DNA of 64,000 bases from an uncultured Sulfitobacter sp. (GTDB lineage: Bacteria; Pseudomonadota; Alphaproteobacteria; Rhodobacterales; Rhodobacteraceae): contig NZ_CANMFS010000006.1 in NCBI RefSeq assembly GCF_947497275.1, forward strand, positions 124,001 through 188,000, in the 5' to 3' direction. The notes below the pieces were generated by a model. That model made no database searches, was not told where the DNA came from, and saw only the letters and a list, made by a program, of their open reading frames with translations. Shown here one piece after another: positions 1 to 8,008 of the stretch. Every line of letters begins with the position of its first letter. Position 1 is the first letter of the stretch. A program made the position numbers and the translations under genes.

Positions 1-179
1 TCGGGCAGTGCGCCAGCTTCTGCCATAATTCGGAACGCCACCGATGTAGCTATGTCGGTGTAAACCTCACCCGAACGGTCGGGCAACGGTTTCCCTTCGC
101 CTTCAATGCCACGCAGCTTACCCTGGGCGAGGGCCTTCTGGATTTGCCGCTCCACGAGGCGGTCAAGAGATTGGGTCAT
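1..179 (-). CDS. DUF1992 (DnaJ-homologue subfamily C member 28-like) protein, N-terminal part
   Basis: The reverse strand from an ATG at 179 encodes MTQSLDRLVERQIQKALAQG followed by KLRGIEGEGKPLPDRSG and runs off the window edge after about 59 residues. The pattern LVERQI..A...G....L.G.GKPL is the hallmark of the DUF1992 domain, a short helical domain found alone in many Proteobacteria and fused to J domains in eukaryotes. Its molecular role is not established. The C-terminal part lies outside the window, so completeness cannot be judged. Confidence 0.75.
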   Translation of the reverse strand, partial: MTQSLDRLVERQIQKALAQGKLRGIEGEGKPLPDRSGEVYTDIATSVAFRIMAEAGALP

Positions 180-314
180 ACTTTGTTTTGCCTTTCTCCG
201 GCGCTGCTCAAACAACTGCGTGACACTTTGTAATGCATAGCTTCTGAACGCAAAGCTGCCGCTCGACATATGGAACTGAAGGTCCGCTTTCGTCCGGAGT
301 TCCAGATGGGCATT

Positions 315-782
315 TCAAGGGATCAGCAGTAGTGCTTTGTCAGCAATCTCCTCCACTGTTTTGACGACGGACCTCGTGAAGAGAGTCCGCATTGCCCCAT
401 GGGAGCTGCGCCCGAGGACGATGCAGTCGGCTCCGTGCGTGTGCGAGACGCGGGCGATCGTCTGCGCCACATCCCCAGTCTGAACGAGGCGTTCCGTACC
501 TTTCAGGCCCAACTCACGCGCAGATATAACCGCCGCAGCGAGACAGAATTCGGCTTCCTTTCGCAGCAGTGGAAAACTTGACGCGTAGATTCCTTCCAGC
601 TTTGCGTAGTCCTCGATTTCCTTGGAGGCCCGAACCTCCCGTGCAACGGCAAGAAAGGTCAGCTTTGCATTGAGCGCCAGCGCGAGACGCGCAGCTGAAA
701 CCGCCGCCCGGCAGGCCGGAGCCGATCCATCGACGCCGACGAGGATGTGCCGGAACGATGCGGTGTGCGACACGGCACCCAT
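315..782 (-). CDS. Universal stress protein (UspA family)
   Basis: A 155-residue cytoplasmic single-domain USP. The N-terminal strand HILVGVDGS (residues 12-20) is the classic UspA start and IVLGRSSHG (121-129) followed by TRSV (136-139) is the nucleotide-binding loop. The usual Gly before Ser in the G-x9-G(S/T) part is Arg, so ATP binding may be altered. The ATG at 782 overlaps the stop of the upstream permease by one base (TGATG), and this start is preferred over longer in-frame alternatives that would run inside the permease gene. Translational coupling places it as the last gene of an arsR-permease-usp operon, so it is probably induced with metal(loid) export. Confidence 0.85.
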   Translation of the reverse strand: MGAVSHTASFRHILVGVDGSAPACRAAVSAARLALALNAKLTFLAVAREVRASKEIEDYAKLEGIYASSFPLLRKEAEFCLAAAVISARELGLKGTERLVQTGDVAQTIARVSHTHGADCIVLGRSSHGAMRTLFTRSVVKTVEEIADKALLLIP

Positions 783-1831
783 CACGCGAGCCAGAGCTGG
801 AACAGCAGCCCCGCCATCATGGACCCGGTGAGCGCGAAAGCGATGTAGAGAGCGAAGACTGCGCGACGCGTCAGCGCCCATACGGCGATGGCCGCCGGAA
901 GCGATGTCACCCCGCCCGCGACGAGGAACGCCAGTCCCGCACCGGGGGCCATTCCCTGATCAACCAGGCCTGAGACGAGCGGCAATGCAGCATAGCCGTT
1001 GAGATAGGCCGGCACGCCAACCAGCGTGGCGATTGGGATCGAGACGAAACTGTCCCCGCCAACGGCCTGCGCCACCCATTCGGCCGGAATGAAGGCAATC
1101 ATCAGACTCTCGAGGACGAAGGCGAGAGAGAGCCACTTGAACAAAAACAGCGAGGTCTTCAAAGCTTCTCGCCCGAACTTCGTGCGCCGTACCTCATCGC
1201 GCCAAAACGCCCAGACAGGCGGTTTGGGATTGCGGATACCCGATGCGCCGCAGCCGCCGTTACCCACACCCTCGCGCAGCGGATTGGCGAAAGTCCCCGA
1301 CCGGGTGAGAATAAGCGTCACGTAACCACCAAACAGGCCCAGCCCGATAGCCGCCAGTGTCTTGGCGATGGCGAACTCCAGACCGAGGACCCCTGCGGTC
1401 AACGCAAACATCGACGGGTCGATGACCGGCGAAGCCAGCCAGAACGCCATGACAGCGGAGAGTGGCACACCCATTGCGAGAAGCGCTGCGATCAGTGGGA
1501 TCACCCCGCAAGAACAGAAAGGCGAAAGACCGCCAAAAGCGGCGGCGATGAGGATCATGACAACTGGCGCACCGGTAAAGGCGCGGGCGATGAGATTGTC
1601 GGCACCCGTCGCCCCTGCGTAGGCGGCGAGGCCAATGGAAAGCAGCAGGTAGGGGGCCGTCTGGAGCAGGTTCGCGGCAACAAAGAACAGGCTTTTCTGG
1701 CCTTGGGAGGGGTCGAGACCCCAGACGAGAGCCAAGATCGCGGCGGTAGCGAGCCAGACCCACTGACCTGACCATAGACGACGGGCGATTAGGGTTCCTT
1801 GTTCGGTAAGTCGTATAGCTGCTTCTGTCAT
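782..1831 (-). CDS. arsP: ArsP-type permease (DUF318 family), metal(loid)/organoarsenical efflux
   Basis: A 349-residue inner-membrane protein with about eight hydrophobic segments. Residues 100-112 carry the conserved GLSPFCSCGVIPL motif with the paired cysteines C106 and C108 that characterise the ArsP/DUF318 permeases; a second Cys lies in the central hydrophilic loop (GGCGASG, near residue 193). Family members such as Campylobacter ArsP export trivalent organoarsenicals; other members are linked to different metals, so the substrate is inferred. It lies 52 bp downstream of an arsR-type gene in the same direction and is coupled to a downstream usp gene, which supports metal-responsive expression. 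Confidence 0.8.
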   Translation of the reverse strand: MTEAAIRLTEQGTLIARRLWSGQWVWLATAAILALVWGLDPSQGQKSLFFVAANLLQTAPYLLLSIGLAAYAGATGADNLIARAFTGAPVVMILIAAAFGGLSPFCSCGVIPLIAALLAMGVPLSAVMAFWLASPVIDPSMFALTAGVLGLEFAIAKTLAAIGLGLFGGYVTLILTRSGTFANPLREGVGNGGCGASGIRNPKPPVWAFWRDEVRRTKFGREALKTSLFLFKWLSLAFVLESLMIAFIPAEWVAQAVGGDSFVSIPIATLVGVPAYLNGYAALPLVSGLVDQGMAPGAGLAFLVAGGVTSLPAAIAVWALTRRAVFALYIAFALTGSMMAGLLFQLWLA

Positions 1832-1883
1832 ATTATATATCCGGTTATGTAGTTATTTATAAGCAAAGAAATTCGTTCGAATG

Positions 1884-2207
1884 TCAGGCGGCGTTTTCCT
1901 GCACAAGGGATACGCCTTGGCAACACTCGTCTGTCAGAAAGGCGAGTGCAGCATTCATGGCAGTAAAGTCAGCCCGGTTCACGACCTCGCGTCCGCGCCG
2001 CTCCTGCACAACGAGGCGTGCCCCGACGAGTGTGCGCAAGTGATGGGCGAGCGTCGAGAGCGGCAACTTCGTATGGCTCGCGATGTCCCCGACCACCAGA
2101 CCCTCCTCGCCCGCACGCACGAGTAGTCGATAGACGTCGAGCCGGGCTTCATGTCCAAGGGCGGCGAGGGCGCGGGCGGTGATGGCGGAACGGGATGAAA
2201 CAGTCAT
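1884..2207 (-). CDS. arsR: ArsR-family winged-helix repressor with C-terminal Cys pair
   Basis: A 107-residue ArsR/SmtB-type regulator. The winged-helix core covers residues 10-80, with the recognition helix in LPLSTLAHHLRTLVGARLV. The E. coli-type metal site (ELCVCDL) is absent; instead a vicinal Cys pair sits near the C-terminus (DECCQG, C95-C96), resembling ArsR variants that sense As(III) at the C-terminus. The ATG at 2207 is chosen; a TTG two codons upstream is possible. The promoter predicted at 2216-2243 would start transcription within about three bases of this ATG, so the mRNA may be leaderless. It heads the arsR-permease-usp operon and presumably autorepresses it. Confidence 0.85.
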   Translation of the reverse strand: MTVSSRSAITARALAALGHEARLDVYRLLVRAGEEGLVVGDIASHTKLPLSTLAHHLRTLVGARLVVQERRGREVVNRADFTAMNAALAFLTDECCQGVSLVQENAA

Positions 2208-2215
2208 AGACAATT

Positions 2216-2243
2216 TTTATAACTACAAAACTAGTTTTGTCAA
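2216..2243 (-). promoter_or_regulatory. arsR promoter with 16-bp palindromic operator
   Basis: On the minus strand TTGACA (2243-2238) and TATAAA (2221-2216) are separated by 16 bp, a near-consensus housekeeping promoter. A perfect 16-bp palindrome ACAAAACTAGTTTTGT (2225-2240) covers the spacer and part of the -35 box, where a bound ArsR dimer would block RNA polymerase. The assignment to ArsR is inferred from position. Confidence 0.75.
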
Positions 2244-2546
2244 CAGGGGATCAGCTACGGCGAGGAATTGGTAGAGTGCACCGTTAGACGGCAGGCCTCC
2301 GGAACGCCTTCTGCATCGCAGTGGGGTCAGCGGGATGGCTTCTGAGCATTTGAAACGGAGACTAAGGGCTATTGGGTGCGACCCCTTACTGACAAATGCT
2401 ACGGACGGCGCGAAAGTCTGCTTTTGCGAGGTTAGCAAAAACTGTCGCCAACTCGATAGGTTTGAAACGGGCCTCCTGGAAGCGCGAATGAAGATGAATG
2501 GTGCACGTTCCTACAACGATCATTTATTGCTGAGCGCCATCTTCAC
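2244..2546. other. Intergenic stretch without a convincing gene
   Basis: About 300 bp between the arsR promoter and the end of the glucosyltransferase gene. Open frames exist on both strands but none has a ribosome-binding site, family resemblance or coding-like composition. I see no clear terminator for the glycosyltransferase operon here. Confidence 0.4.
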
Positions 2547-4007
2547 TTATTCCAGCAGCGTATTAATGCGAACGTCGCCGTCGATGGTCGCAACCTCCAC
2601 CTTCATGGCAGGAGACAAGCCCGCGGTAGCGCGTGATATTTCGACCTCTGCGCAGGTCTCAGGCGCACTATCACAGAGTACGACCCTCCGCCCATTCAAC
2701 TGCTCCATGCGAAAGGTCAGCGCCAATTCGGATTGAATATAGCCCGCCCTGGCGCTGCCCAGCGTCATCACATCGCCGGTGACCAAGACAGGACGTGTGC
2801 CCTCTGGATCAGCGTCTTCCAATGCTGCACTCAACGCGCGGGTCTCTGCCTGCCATGGGCGATAGATGGTGTATTGGTAAAACGTCAAAAGCAGATAGCT
2901 GATGACCACCAGCAGCGAAAGATTGCGCATGATGCGGCCCCCCGGACCAGGGGTTTCGCTGAGAAGGGCCGCTGCGCGTACCACGATCACGGCATAGAAC
3001 ACCCAGGCAAAAATGAACGTGCGCGGTGGGACGAGAACGCCAAGCTTCAGCACTTGGAGCACGATCAGAGCCATACCGGCCCACAGCCCTGCATGCAGAT
3101 AAAGCGCCTCTTTCGGAGCAATGCGGATCATAACAATCGTGGCTACGAGCAGTATGCCGACGTGAAAATAAGCGGCGGGGATAAAGGAATAGGCCGTCAG
3201 AACCATCAGCGTCTTGAATGTTTCACCCAACATGGACAGGTTCGCGATCATACCCGCCATATCGGCGGCAGGCGTCGCATTTCGCCAGGCGTCCAGCGGT
3301 ACGCCAAATACACCGTGGATCTGCCAGTTAATGGTGTAGGTCAGCAGGACGGCGGCGGCAAAGCTGAGTACGAAAAGCGCCATCAAGAGGCACAGGTCAC
3401 GTAGTGATCGCTGTTGCGTGCGCATCAGGCACACGGCAAGCAGTATGAGCGGATAGGTTGTGTAGGCCAAGAAGCTGAGGATGACGAACAAGGGTAACAA
3501 AGCGCGATGGGTGCGCTGCGATAGCCGACATCCCAATACTGCATAGAGCGTGACGATGGCCAGACCCGGGATCAATGTGTTGAACCACGTCGAAATCAGT
3601 GTGGCGGGTGCTGACCCCAGGATGAACAAGGCCAGCACGCTTGCGAACCACGGACGCCCTTCAGGTCCCATTGCAGCAACGGCGAGGGCGGCGGCCAGCA
3701 CAGCCCAAAGCACCTGATATAGCGCGAAGTTCAGCCATGCAGGCGTTACGACCTCGCGGAGATGCCAAATGTAGTTGAGCCAGCGACCTTCATGCAGGGT
3801 TTTGCCCCAGTACAAATGCGCTTCCCCAAAAAGGGCAGGATAATCATCGTGGCGAACGAAGGGGTCGATGAGGTTCGGCAGAGACACCACACAGACTGCC
3901 AGCAGTGTGACTATTAGCACCCTCCCGAGGGGTAGTGCTGCGGCGCGGTCGGCCACGTGGTCAGACAGTGGCGAGGCGTATTCTGCAAAACCTACGGAGG
4001 ATGTCAT
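2547..4007 (-). CDS. Polytopic membrane glucosyltransferase-like protein (GtrII/Glucos_trans_II type)
   Basis: A 486-residue protein with about ten hydrophobic segments between residues 30 and 390 and a hydrophilic C-terminal domain of about 100 residues. After the first membrane segment comes NLIDPFVRHDDYPALFGEAH and then a GRWLNYIW stretch, the D-D plus GR(W) arrangement of GtrII-type transferases that move a glucosyl group from undecaprenyl phosphate to O-antigen in the periplasm. The ATG at 4007 overlaps the methyltransferase stop in ATGA, and this start is favoured over an upstream one lying inside that gene. It would be the substrate-specific third component of the gtrB-gtrA cassette. 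The family call rests on motif and context and is moderately secure. Confidence 0.7.
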   Translation of the reverse strand: MTSSVGFAEYASPLSDHVADRAAALPLGRVLIVTLLAVCVVSLPNLIDPFVRHDDYPALFGEAHLYWGKTLHEGRWLNYIWHLREVVTPAWLNFALYQVLWAVLAAALAVAAMGPEGRPWFASVLALFILGSAPATLISTWFNTLIPGLAIVTLYAVLGCRLSQRTHRALLPLFVILSFLAYTTYPLILLAVCLMRTQQRSLRDLCLLMALFVLSFAAAVLLTYTINWQIHGVFGVPLDAWRNATPAADMAGMIANLSMLGETFKTLMVLTAYSFIPAAYFHVGILLVATIVMIRIAPKEALYLHAGLWAGMALIVLQVLKLGVLVPPRTFIFAWVFYAVIVVRAAALLSETPGPGGRIMRNLSLLVVISYLLLTFYQYTIYRPWQAETRALSAALEDADPEGTRPVLVTGDVMTLGSARAGYIQSELALTFRMEQLNGRRVVLCDSAPETCAEVEISRATAGLSPAMKVEVATIDGDVRINTLLE

Positions 4008-4765
4008 GCGGTGCCCATCCTGTTGCCCGCGCGCGCTGCGATGATGCTGGCGCGGGTCTGTGCGATGCGCGTTACAGTGCCGCGCGGCAGGTGCGACACG
4101 ACAGAGCGGCGCAGCTTCCACAGCGCATCGCCGCCATTCTTGACGGGTGTGCCTTCGGGAACCTTATGTTTGGTGATGGCCTGAGGCAAACCCTTGAGGC
4201 CCGCCTCATTCACGTAAAGCACCGCATTGTAGCGGTACCAAGGCTCAATTTCGCGATTATTTGAAAGATGCGGGCGGATGCAGTCGTAGGCAGTGTATCC
4301 GCGCGCTGAAAACAGATCCTGCCAGAAGGACAGAGGCTGCTCGTTGACGTGAAATTCTCCGCCTTGGCCCGTCACTGCTGCTGAAAACAGCACCCGGTCA
4401 GAGGCACGTGTGAGGCTGTCCACCAGCGTTGCCGACGCGGATGTGGGCAGGTGCTCTCCTACTTCGAGGCTCTGCGCCAGATCAAAGCGGCGATCGGTGA
4501 TGACCGGTGCGGTCAAGTCAGCGGCCATGAATTGTTCACGTCCGATGGCCAACTGATCTCGATTCACATAATCGCCGTCAACAGCGACGACATCGCTTAC
4601 GCCTGCTTTGCGCCATTCATCCAGCCACACACCGCGCCCGGACCCCAGATCAATCACAGACGCAGGCGTCAATAGAGGCCCCAACACCCCCAGAAAGTGC
4701 TGGGCAGAACGACGCGCGCCCTGATCGATGTAATCGAAAAATGTGTCGGAATAGATATGTGTCAT
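4004..4765 (-). CDS. Class I SAM-dependent methyltransferase of the gtr cassette
   Basis: A 253-residue soluble enzyme. Motif I of the Rossmann fold is VIDLGSGRG (residues 37-45), followed by the acidic loop VVAVDGDY (59-66); LAQSLEVGEHLP is the motif IV/post-IV region typical of FkbM/UbiE-like folds. The end region contains a WYRYNAVLYV strand common in methyltransferases beside glycosyltransferases. The ATG at 4765 is used; a GTG at 4789 would overlap gtrA and has no ribosome-binding site. Its position between gtrA and the glucosyltransferase suggests O-methylation of a surface sugar or lipid-linked intermediate, an inference from context. Confidence 0.8.
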   Translation of the reverse strand: MTHIYSDTFFDYIDQGARRSAQHFLGVLGPLLTPASVIDLGSGRGVWLDEWRKAGVSDVVAVDGDYVNRDQLAIGREQFMAADLTAPVITDRRFDLAQSLEVGEHLPTSASATLVDSLTRASDRVLFSAAVTGQGGEFHVNEQPLSFWQDLFSARGYTAYDCIRPHLSNNREIEPWYRYNAVLYVNEAGLKGLPQAITKHKVPEGTPVKNGGDALWKLRRSVVSHLPRGTVTRIAQTRASIIAARAGNRMGTA

Positions 4766-4778
4766 GTGAGTTCTGCTT

Positions 4779-5159
4779 TCAGATTGCACGCTTGGAAAAT
4801 ACCCAGAGCGACATGAGAATGAAGTTCTGTACCGGTAGGATCACCGTGACCGCGAGGGCGGCGATCAAGGGAGGCAGCATGAAGTAGGGGGCAACAATCC
4901 CGGTGATCAACGCCGAGGTGGTAAAGCCGCAGGCGATCATGAAGCCAAAGCGCAGCATCTGGCGGAGATCATTCAATTGGCGTTGAAATGTGAACCGCGC
5001 CTGTCCGGCATATTGCACCATCACGGCAAGACCGAATGCCAGCGCATTGGCGGCGCTTTGCACGAGCCCCACGTGCAGGAATGCGAGGTAAAGCACCACG
5101 TAAAGCAGAGCGATTCCGACGCCTACCAAGGCAAAGGAAAATATGCGGTTGAGCTGCAT
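4779..5159 (-). CDS. gtrA: GtrA family membrane protein (putative lipid-linked glucose flippase)
   Basis: A 126-residue protein with four hydrophobic helices. The order FALVGVGIALLYVVLYLAFL, then NALAFGLAVMVQYAGQARFTF, then two more helices and a C-terminal WVFSK matches the GtrA/DPMS1-like family, thought to flip undecaprenyl-phosphate glucose across the inner membrane. It starts 7 bp after gtrB stops and ends 13 bp before the methyltransferase, so the genes are co-transcribed. The ATG at 5159 gives the normal family length; an upstream frame extension would overlap gtrB. Confidence 0.85.
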   Translation of the reverse strand: MQLNRIFSFALVGVGIALLYVVLYLAFLHVGLVQSAANALAFGLAVMVQYAGQARFTFQRQLNDLRQMLRFGFMIACGFTTSALITGIVAPYFMLPPLIAALAVTVILPVQNFILMSLWVFSKRAI

Positions 5160-5166
5160 TACGAGG

Positions 5167-6117
5167 TCAGACCACTTTGCGCAGCGGGAGCAAATCAGCA
5201 CTGCGCGTGTCTTCTGACACGAAGTAGAGAGGACGGTTCTTGGCCTCTACGTAGAGGCGTCCGATATATTCGCCCAGGATGCCCAGGGTCAGCAGCTGGA
5301 CGCCCGAAAAGAGGCTGATCACCAGCACAACCGAGGCCCAGCCCGGAGCCGTTTGGTAGACGATCAGAGAGTGGGCCACGTAGATCATCATCAAGGCGGA
5401 AAAGCCGAGGCTGGCAAATGACATACGCGTGGCGAATTTCAAAGGCTTCGTGGAAAACGCGGTCATTGCGTCAACGGCAAAGCGTATCATTTTCCTAAGG
5501 GGGTATTTCGTATCGCCCAATTCGCGTGGCGCACGGGCGTATTCGATTCCGATCTGACTAAACCCAGCCCAGGCAAACATGCCCCGTACAAAGCGCGCGC
5601 GCTCCGGCATCGACAGGATTGCGTCGAGCGCCTTGCGGCTGACCAACCGGAAGTCACCGGTGTCGCGTGGTATTTCAATGTCGGACATCGCGTTAAGCAC
5701 GCGGTAGAACACCCAAGCGGTCGCGCGCTTGAACAGCGTCTCGCCCTGCCGCTCGTTGCGCCGCCCATAGACCACATCATAGCCCCGGTCCATCATACCC
5801 ATCATATCGCCGAGCAACTCCGGAGGATCTTGCAGATCAGCGTCGAGCATAAAGATACGCTCACCCTGGGCGGCCTCAAGCCCGGCAGTTAATGCTATCT
5901 GATGGCCGCGATTGGCCGATAGTCTTATGCCACGAAGACAAGGAAAAGTTGCGCGTGCCCTCTCGATCGCTGACCATGTTGCATCCGTGGAGCCGTCATC
6001 GACGAGTAAAACCTCGGCGCGATCTCCGTATGGGGCTACCACTTTCGACAAACGCTCCACCAAGACCGGTATTGATGCTTCTTCGTTCATACAGGGCACA
6101 ACCACGGAGATCAGCAT
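5167..6117 (-). CDS. gtrB: GtrB-like polyprenyl-phosphate glycosyltransferase (GT2)
   Basis: A 316-residue GT2 enzyme. The N-terminal strand ISVVVPCMNEEASIP (3-17), VDDGST (39-44) and the catalytic DADLQDPPE (92-100) are the standard GtrB/DPM1-like motifs; two membrane helices lie near residues 220-280 and the C-terminus has GEYIGRLYVEAKNRP. It should charge undecaprenyl phosphate with a sugar on the cytoplasmic side. The ATG at 6117 is preceded by AAGG at a good distance; ATGs at 6138 and 6144 are alternatives. First gene of the gtrB-gtrA-methyltransferase-transferase operon. Confidence 0.88.
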   Translation of the reverse strand: MLISVVVPCMNEEASIPVLVERLSKVVAPYGDRAEVLLVDDGSTDATWSAIERARATFPCLRGIRLSANRGHQIALTAGLEAAQGERIFMLDADLQDPPELLGDMMGMMDRGYDVVYGRRNERQGETLFKRATAWVFYRVLNAMSDIEIPRDTGDFRLVSRKALDAILSMPERARFVRGMFAWAGFSQIGIEYARAPRELGDTKYPLRKMIRFAVDAMTAFSTKPLKFATRMSFASLGFSALMMIYVAHSLIVYQTAPGWASVVLVISLFSGVQLLTLGILGEYIGRLYVEAKNRPLYFVSEDTRSADLLPLRKVV

Positions 6118-6544
6118 ATTGCCTACCTTATTGTTCATTTTCATTTACGGTCATTTTGAGGTTTAGCGACAGAATGTGTCCGCACTATGAGGGAAATTGG
6201 ACCCGAAACTGTCGGTCGCTGCGCCGACAAAAACTTCCGAAAAACTGCGATTCCCTTTGCCGCTCCTCGGTTCCGCTGGAAGTCGCACCCGTCCGCACGC
6301 ATGAGCCCTTCCACCCGCTACTTTTTCCGCGCGTCCTGCGTCGTAGGTCCGGTTTGGGTCACAAATGCTTGGCAGTTGGGTCAGCTTTGCTTGACACGGT
6401 CTGCGGAGACAATTCAGAAAATTGAACGCATCGGGGCAAGACGCGCGACATTTGACATCCTTCATATTCGCGGTCGCAGGATAGTGGCTTGTACCAGGTC
6501 AGGTAATCATCCTAGGTTTTCGTGCGTGAACATGGGACGTCATC
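6118..6544. other. 427-bp intergenic region between divergent gtr operon and xylB
   Basis: This gap must hold the promoters of the minus-strand gtr operon and plus-strand xylB. Open frames cross it on both strands but lack ribosome-binding sites and family resemblance. A TTGACA at 6452-6457 has no matching -10 at the usual spacing. No repeat or RNA gene is visible. Confidence 0.4.
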
Positions 6545-8008
6545 ATGAGCTTTCTTGGCATTGATCTGGGAACGTCCGGGGTGCGTGTTCTTCTGATGGA
6601 TGAAGACGGTGCGCCGGTTGCTTCGGCAGAGGCGTCCTGCGGCGTGTCGCATCCCCATCCGGGATGGTCCGAACAGGATCCGGCGGACTGGATCGAGGCG
6701 CTGGAGAAGGCCGTCGCGGAGATACGTGATGCATATCCTGACTTTGCGCGGGTGTCCGGCATCGGCGTCGCGGGGCACATGCATGGTGCGACACTTCTGG
6801 ATTCGCAGGATGCAGTGCTGCGCCCGTGTATTCTGTGGAACGATACGCGAAGCCACGCCTGGGCCGCACGGATGAACAGCGACCCCGCATTCCGAGAGAT
6901 CACCGGCAATGTCGTATTTCCCGGCTTCACAGCGCCGAAACTTGCCTGGGTACGCCAGCATGAGCCTGAGATTTTCGCGCGCGTCGCCCGCGTTCTGTTG
7001 CCAGCGGCTTATCTCAATCACTATCTGACGGGTGAGCATGTGTCTGACCTGTCCGACTGCTCCGGGACGGCCTGGCTCGACGTTGCGGCACGCGACTGGT
7101 CCGATCCGTTGCTTGACCGCTGCGGCTTGCGCCGCGCGCAGATGCCACGGCTTGTCGAAGGGACTGCGCGCGCGGGCACGTTGCGGCCCGCTGTGGCGGA
7201 TCGCTGGGGGCTTGGTTCGCAGGTCTGCGTCGCGGGCGGTGCGGGGGACAATGCGGCGGCGGCCTGCGGGATGGGCGCGCTGCGCGAGGGCAGCGGGTTC
7301 GTGTCCCTGGGCACCTCTGGTGTGATCCTGATGGCACGCGATCGGCTGTGCTCCGCGCCGGACTCCGCGCTTCACAGCTTTTGCCACGCAGTGCCCGACA
7401 CCTGGTACCAGATGAGCGTGATGCTGTCCGCTGCCGACAGCCTGACATGGCTGGCCTCGGTCACGGGGCGCAGCCCTGCCGCCCTGACGGAGGCGCTTGG
7501 CGATGCGCTGCGGCCCCCTGGCGACGTCGGGTTTGCACCCTATTTGTCCGGCGAACGGACGCCGCACAATGATTCACGGATCAGGGCCGGGTTTGCGGGG
7601 ATCAGCACCGCGACCACGCAGGTGGATCTTACCCATGCGGTTCTGGAGGGCGTCTGTTTTGGACTGCGGGACGGATACGAGGCAATCCGCGCCACCGGCG
7701 GACGGTTTGAAACGCTTTATGTCATCGGTGGCGGGTCGGCATCGCGCTACTGGTTGCAGATGCTCGCGACAGTTCTGGATACACCGCTGCATGTGCCTCA
7801 GGGGCGCGCATTCGGTGCCGCGCTTGGCGCTGCACGGCTGGGGCAGGCGGCGGCGACAGGGCAGCCGGCCGACCGGATCATGCCCGCACCCGCCACGGGC
7901 GATGTGATCACGCCGGATGTTGCGTTGCGCGACGCGTACGATGCGGCCTATGCGCGGTTTCGCAGGCTTTATCCCGCTTTCTCTGCGCTTTCCCGCAACG
8001 GCGGATGA
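6545..8008 (+). CDS. xylB: Xylulokinase (FGGY family)
   Basis: A 487-residue cytoplasmic sugar kinase that should phosphorylate D-xylulose to xylulose 5-phosphate. The start FLGIDLGTSGVRVLLMDEDG is the phosphate-1 motif of FGGY kinases; GVAGHMHGATLLD and LRPCILWNDTRSHAWA (about residues 77-110) match XylB specifically; VSLGTSGVI and VIGGGSASRYWLQMLA are the adenosine and phosphate-2 motifs. Length agrees with the family. Its stop abuts the stop of the convergent cupin gene with no gap. No xylose isomerase or transporter is adjacent, so the physiological substrate (xylulose versus another ketose) is inferred. Confidence 0.92.
   Translation: MSFLGIDLGTSGVRVLLMDEDGAPVASAEASCGVSHPHPGWSEQDPADWIEALEKAVAEIRDAYPDFARVSGIGVAGHMHGATLLDSQDAVLRPCILWNDTRSHAWAARMNSDPAFREITGNVVFPGFTAPKLAWVRQHEPEIFARVARVLLPAAYLNHYLTGEHVSDLSDCSGTAWLDVAARDWSDPLLDRCGLRRAQMPRLVEGTARAGTLRPAVADRWGLGSQVCVAGGAGDNAAAACGMGALREGSGFVSLGTSGVILMARDRLCSAPDSALHSFCHAVPDTWYQMSVMLSAADSLTWLASVTGRSPAALTEALGDALRPPGDVGFAPYLSGERTPHNDSRIRAGFAGISTATTQVDLTHAVLEGVCFGLRDGYEAIRATGGRFETLYVIGGGSASRYWLQMLATVLDTPLHVPQGRAFGAALGAARLGQAAATGQPADRIMPAPATGDVITPDVALRDAYDAAYARFRRLYPAFSALSRNGG

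Noticed and set aside
6452-6457. TTGACA as a xylB promoter
   Set aside because: No acceptable -10 element at 15-19 bp downstream.
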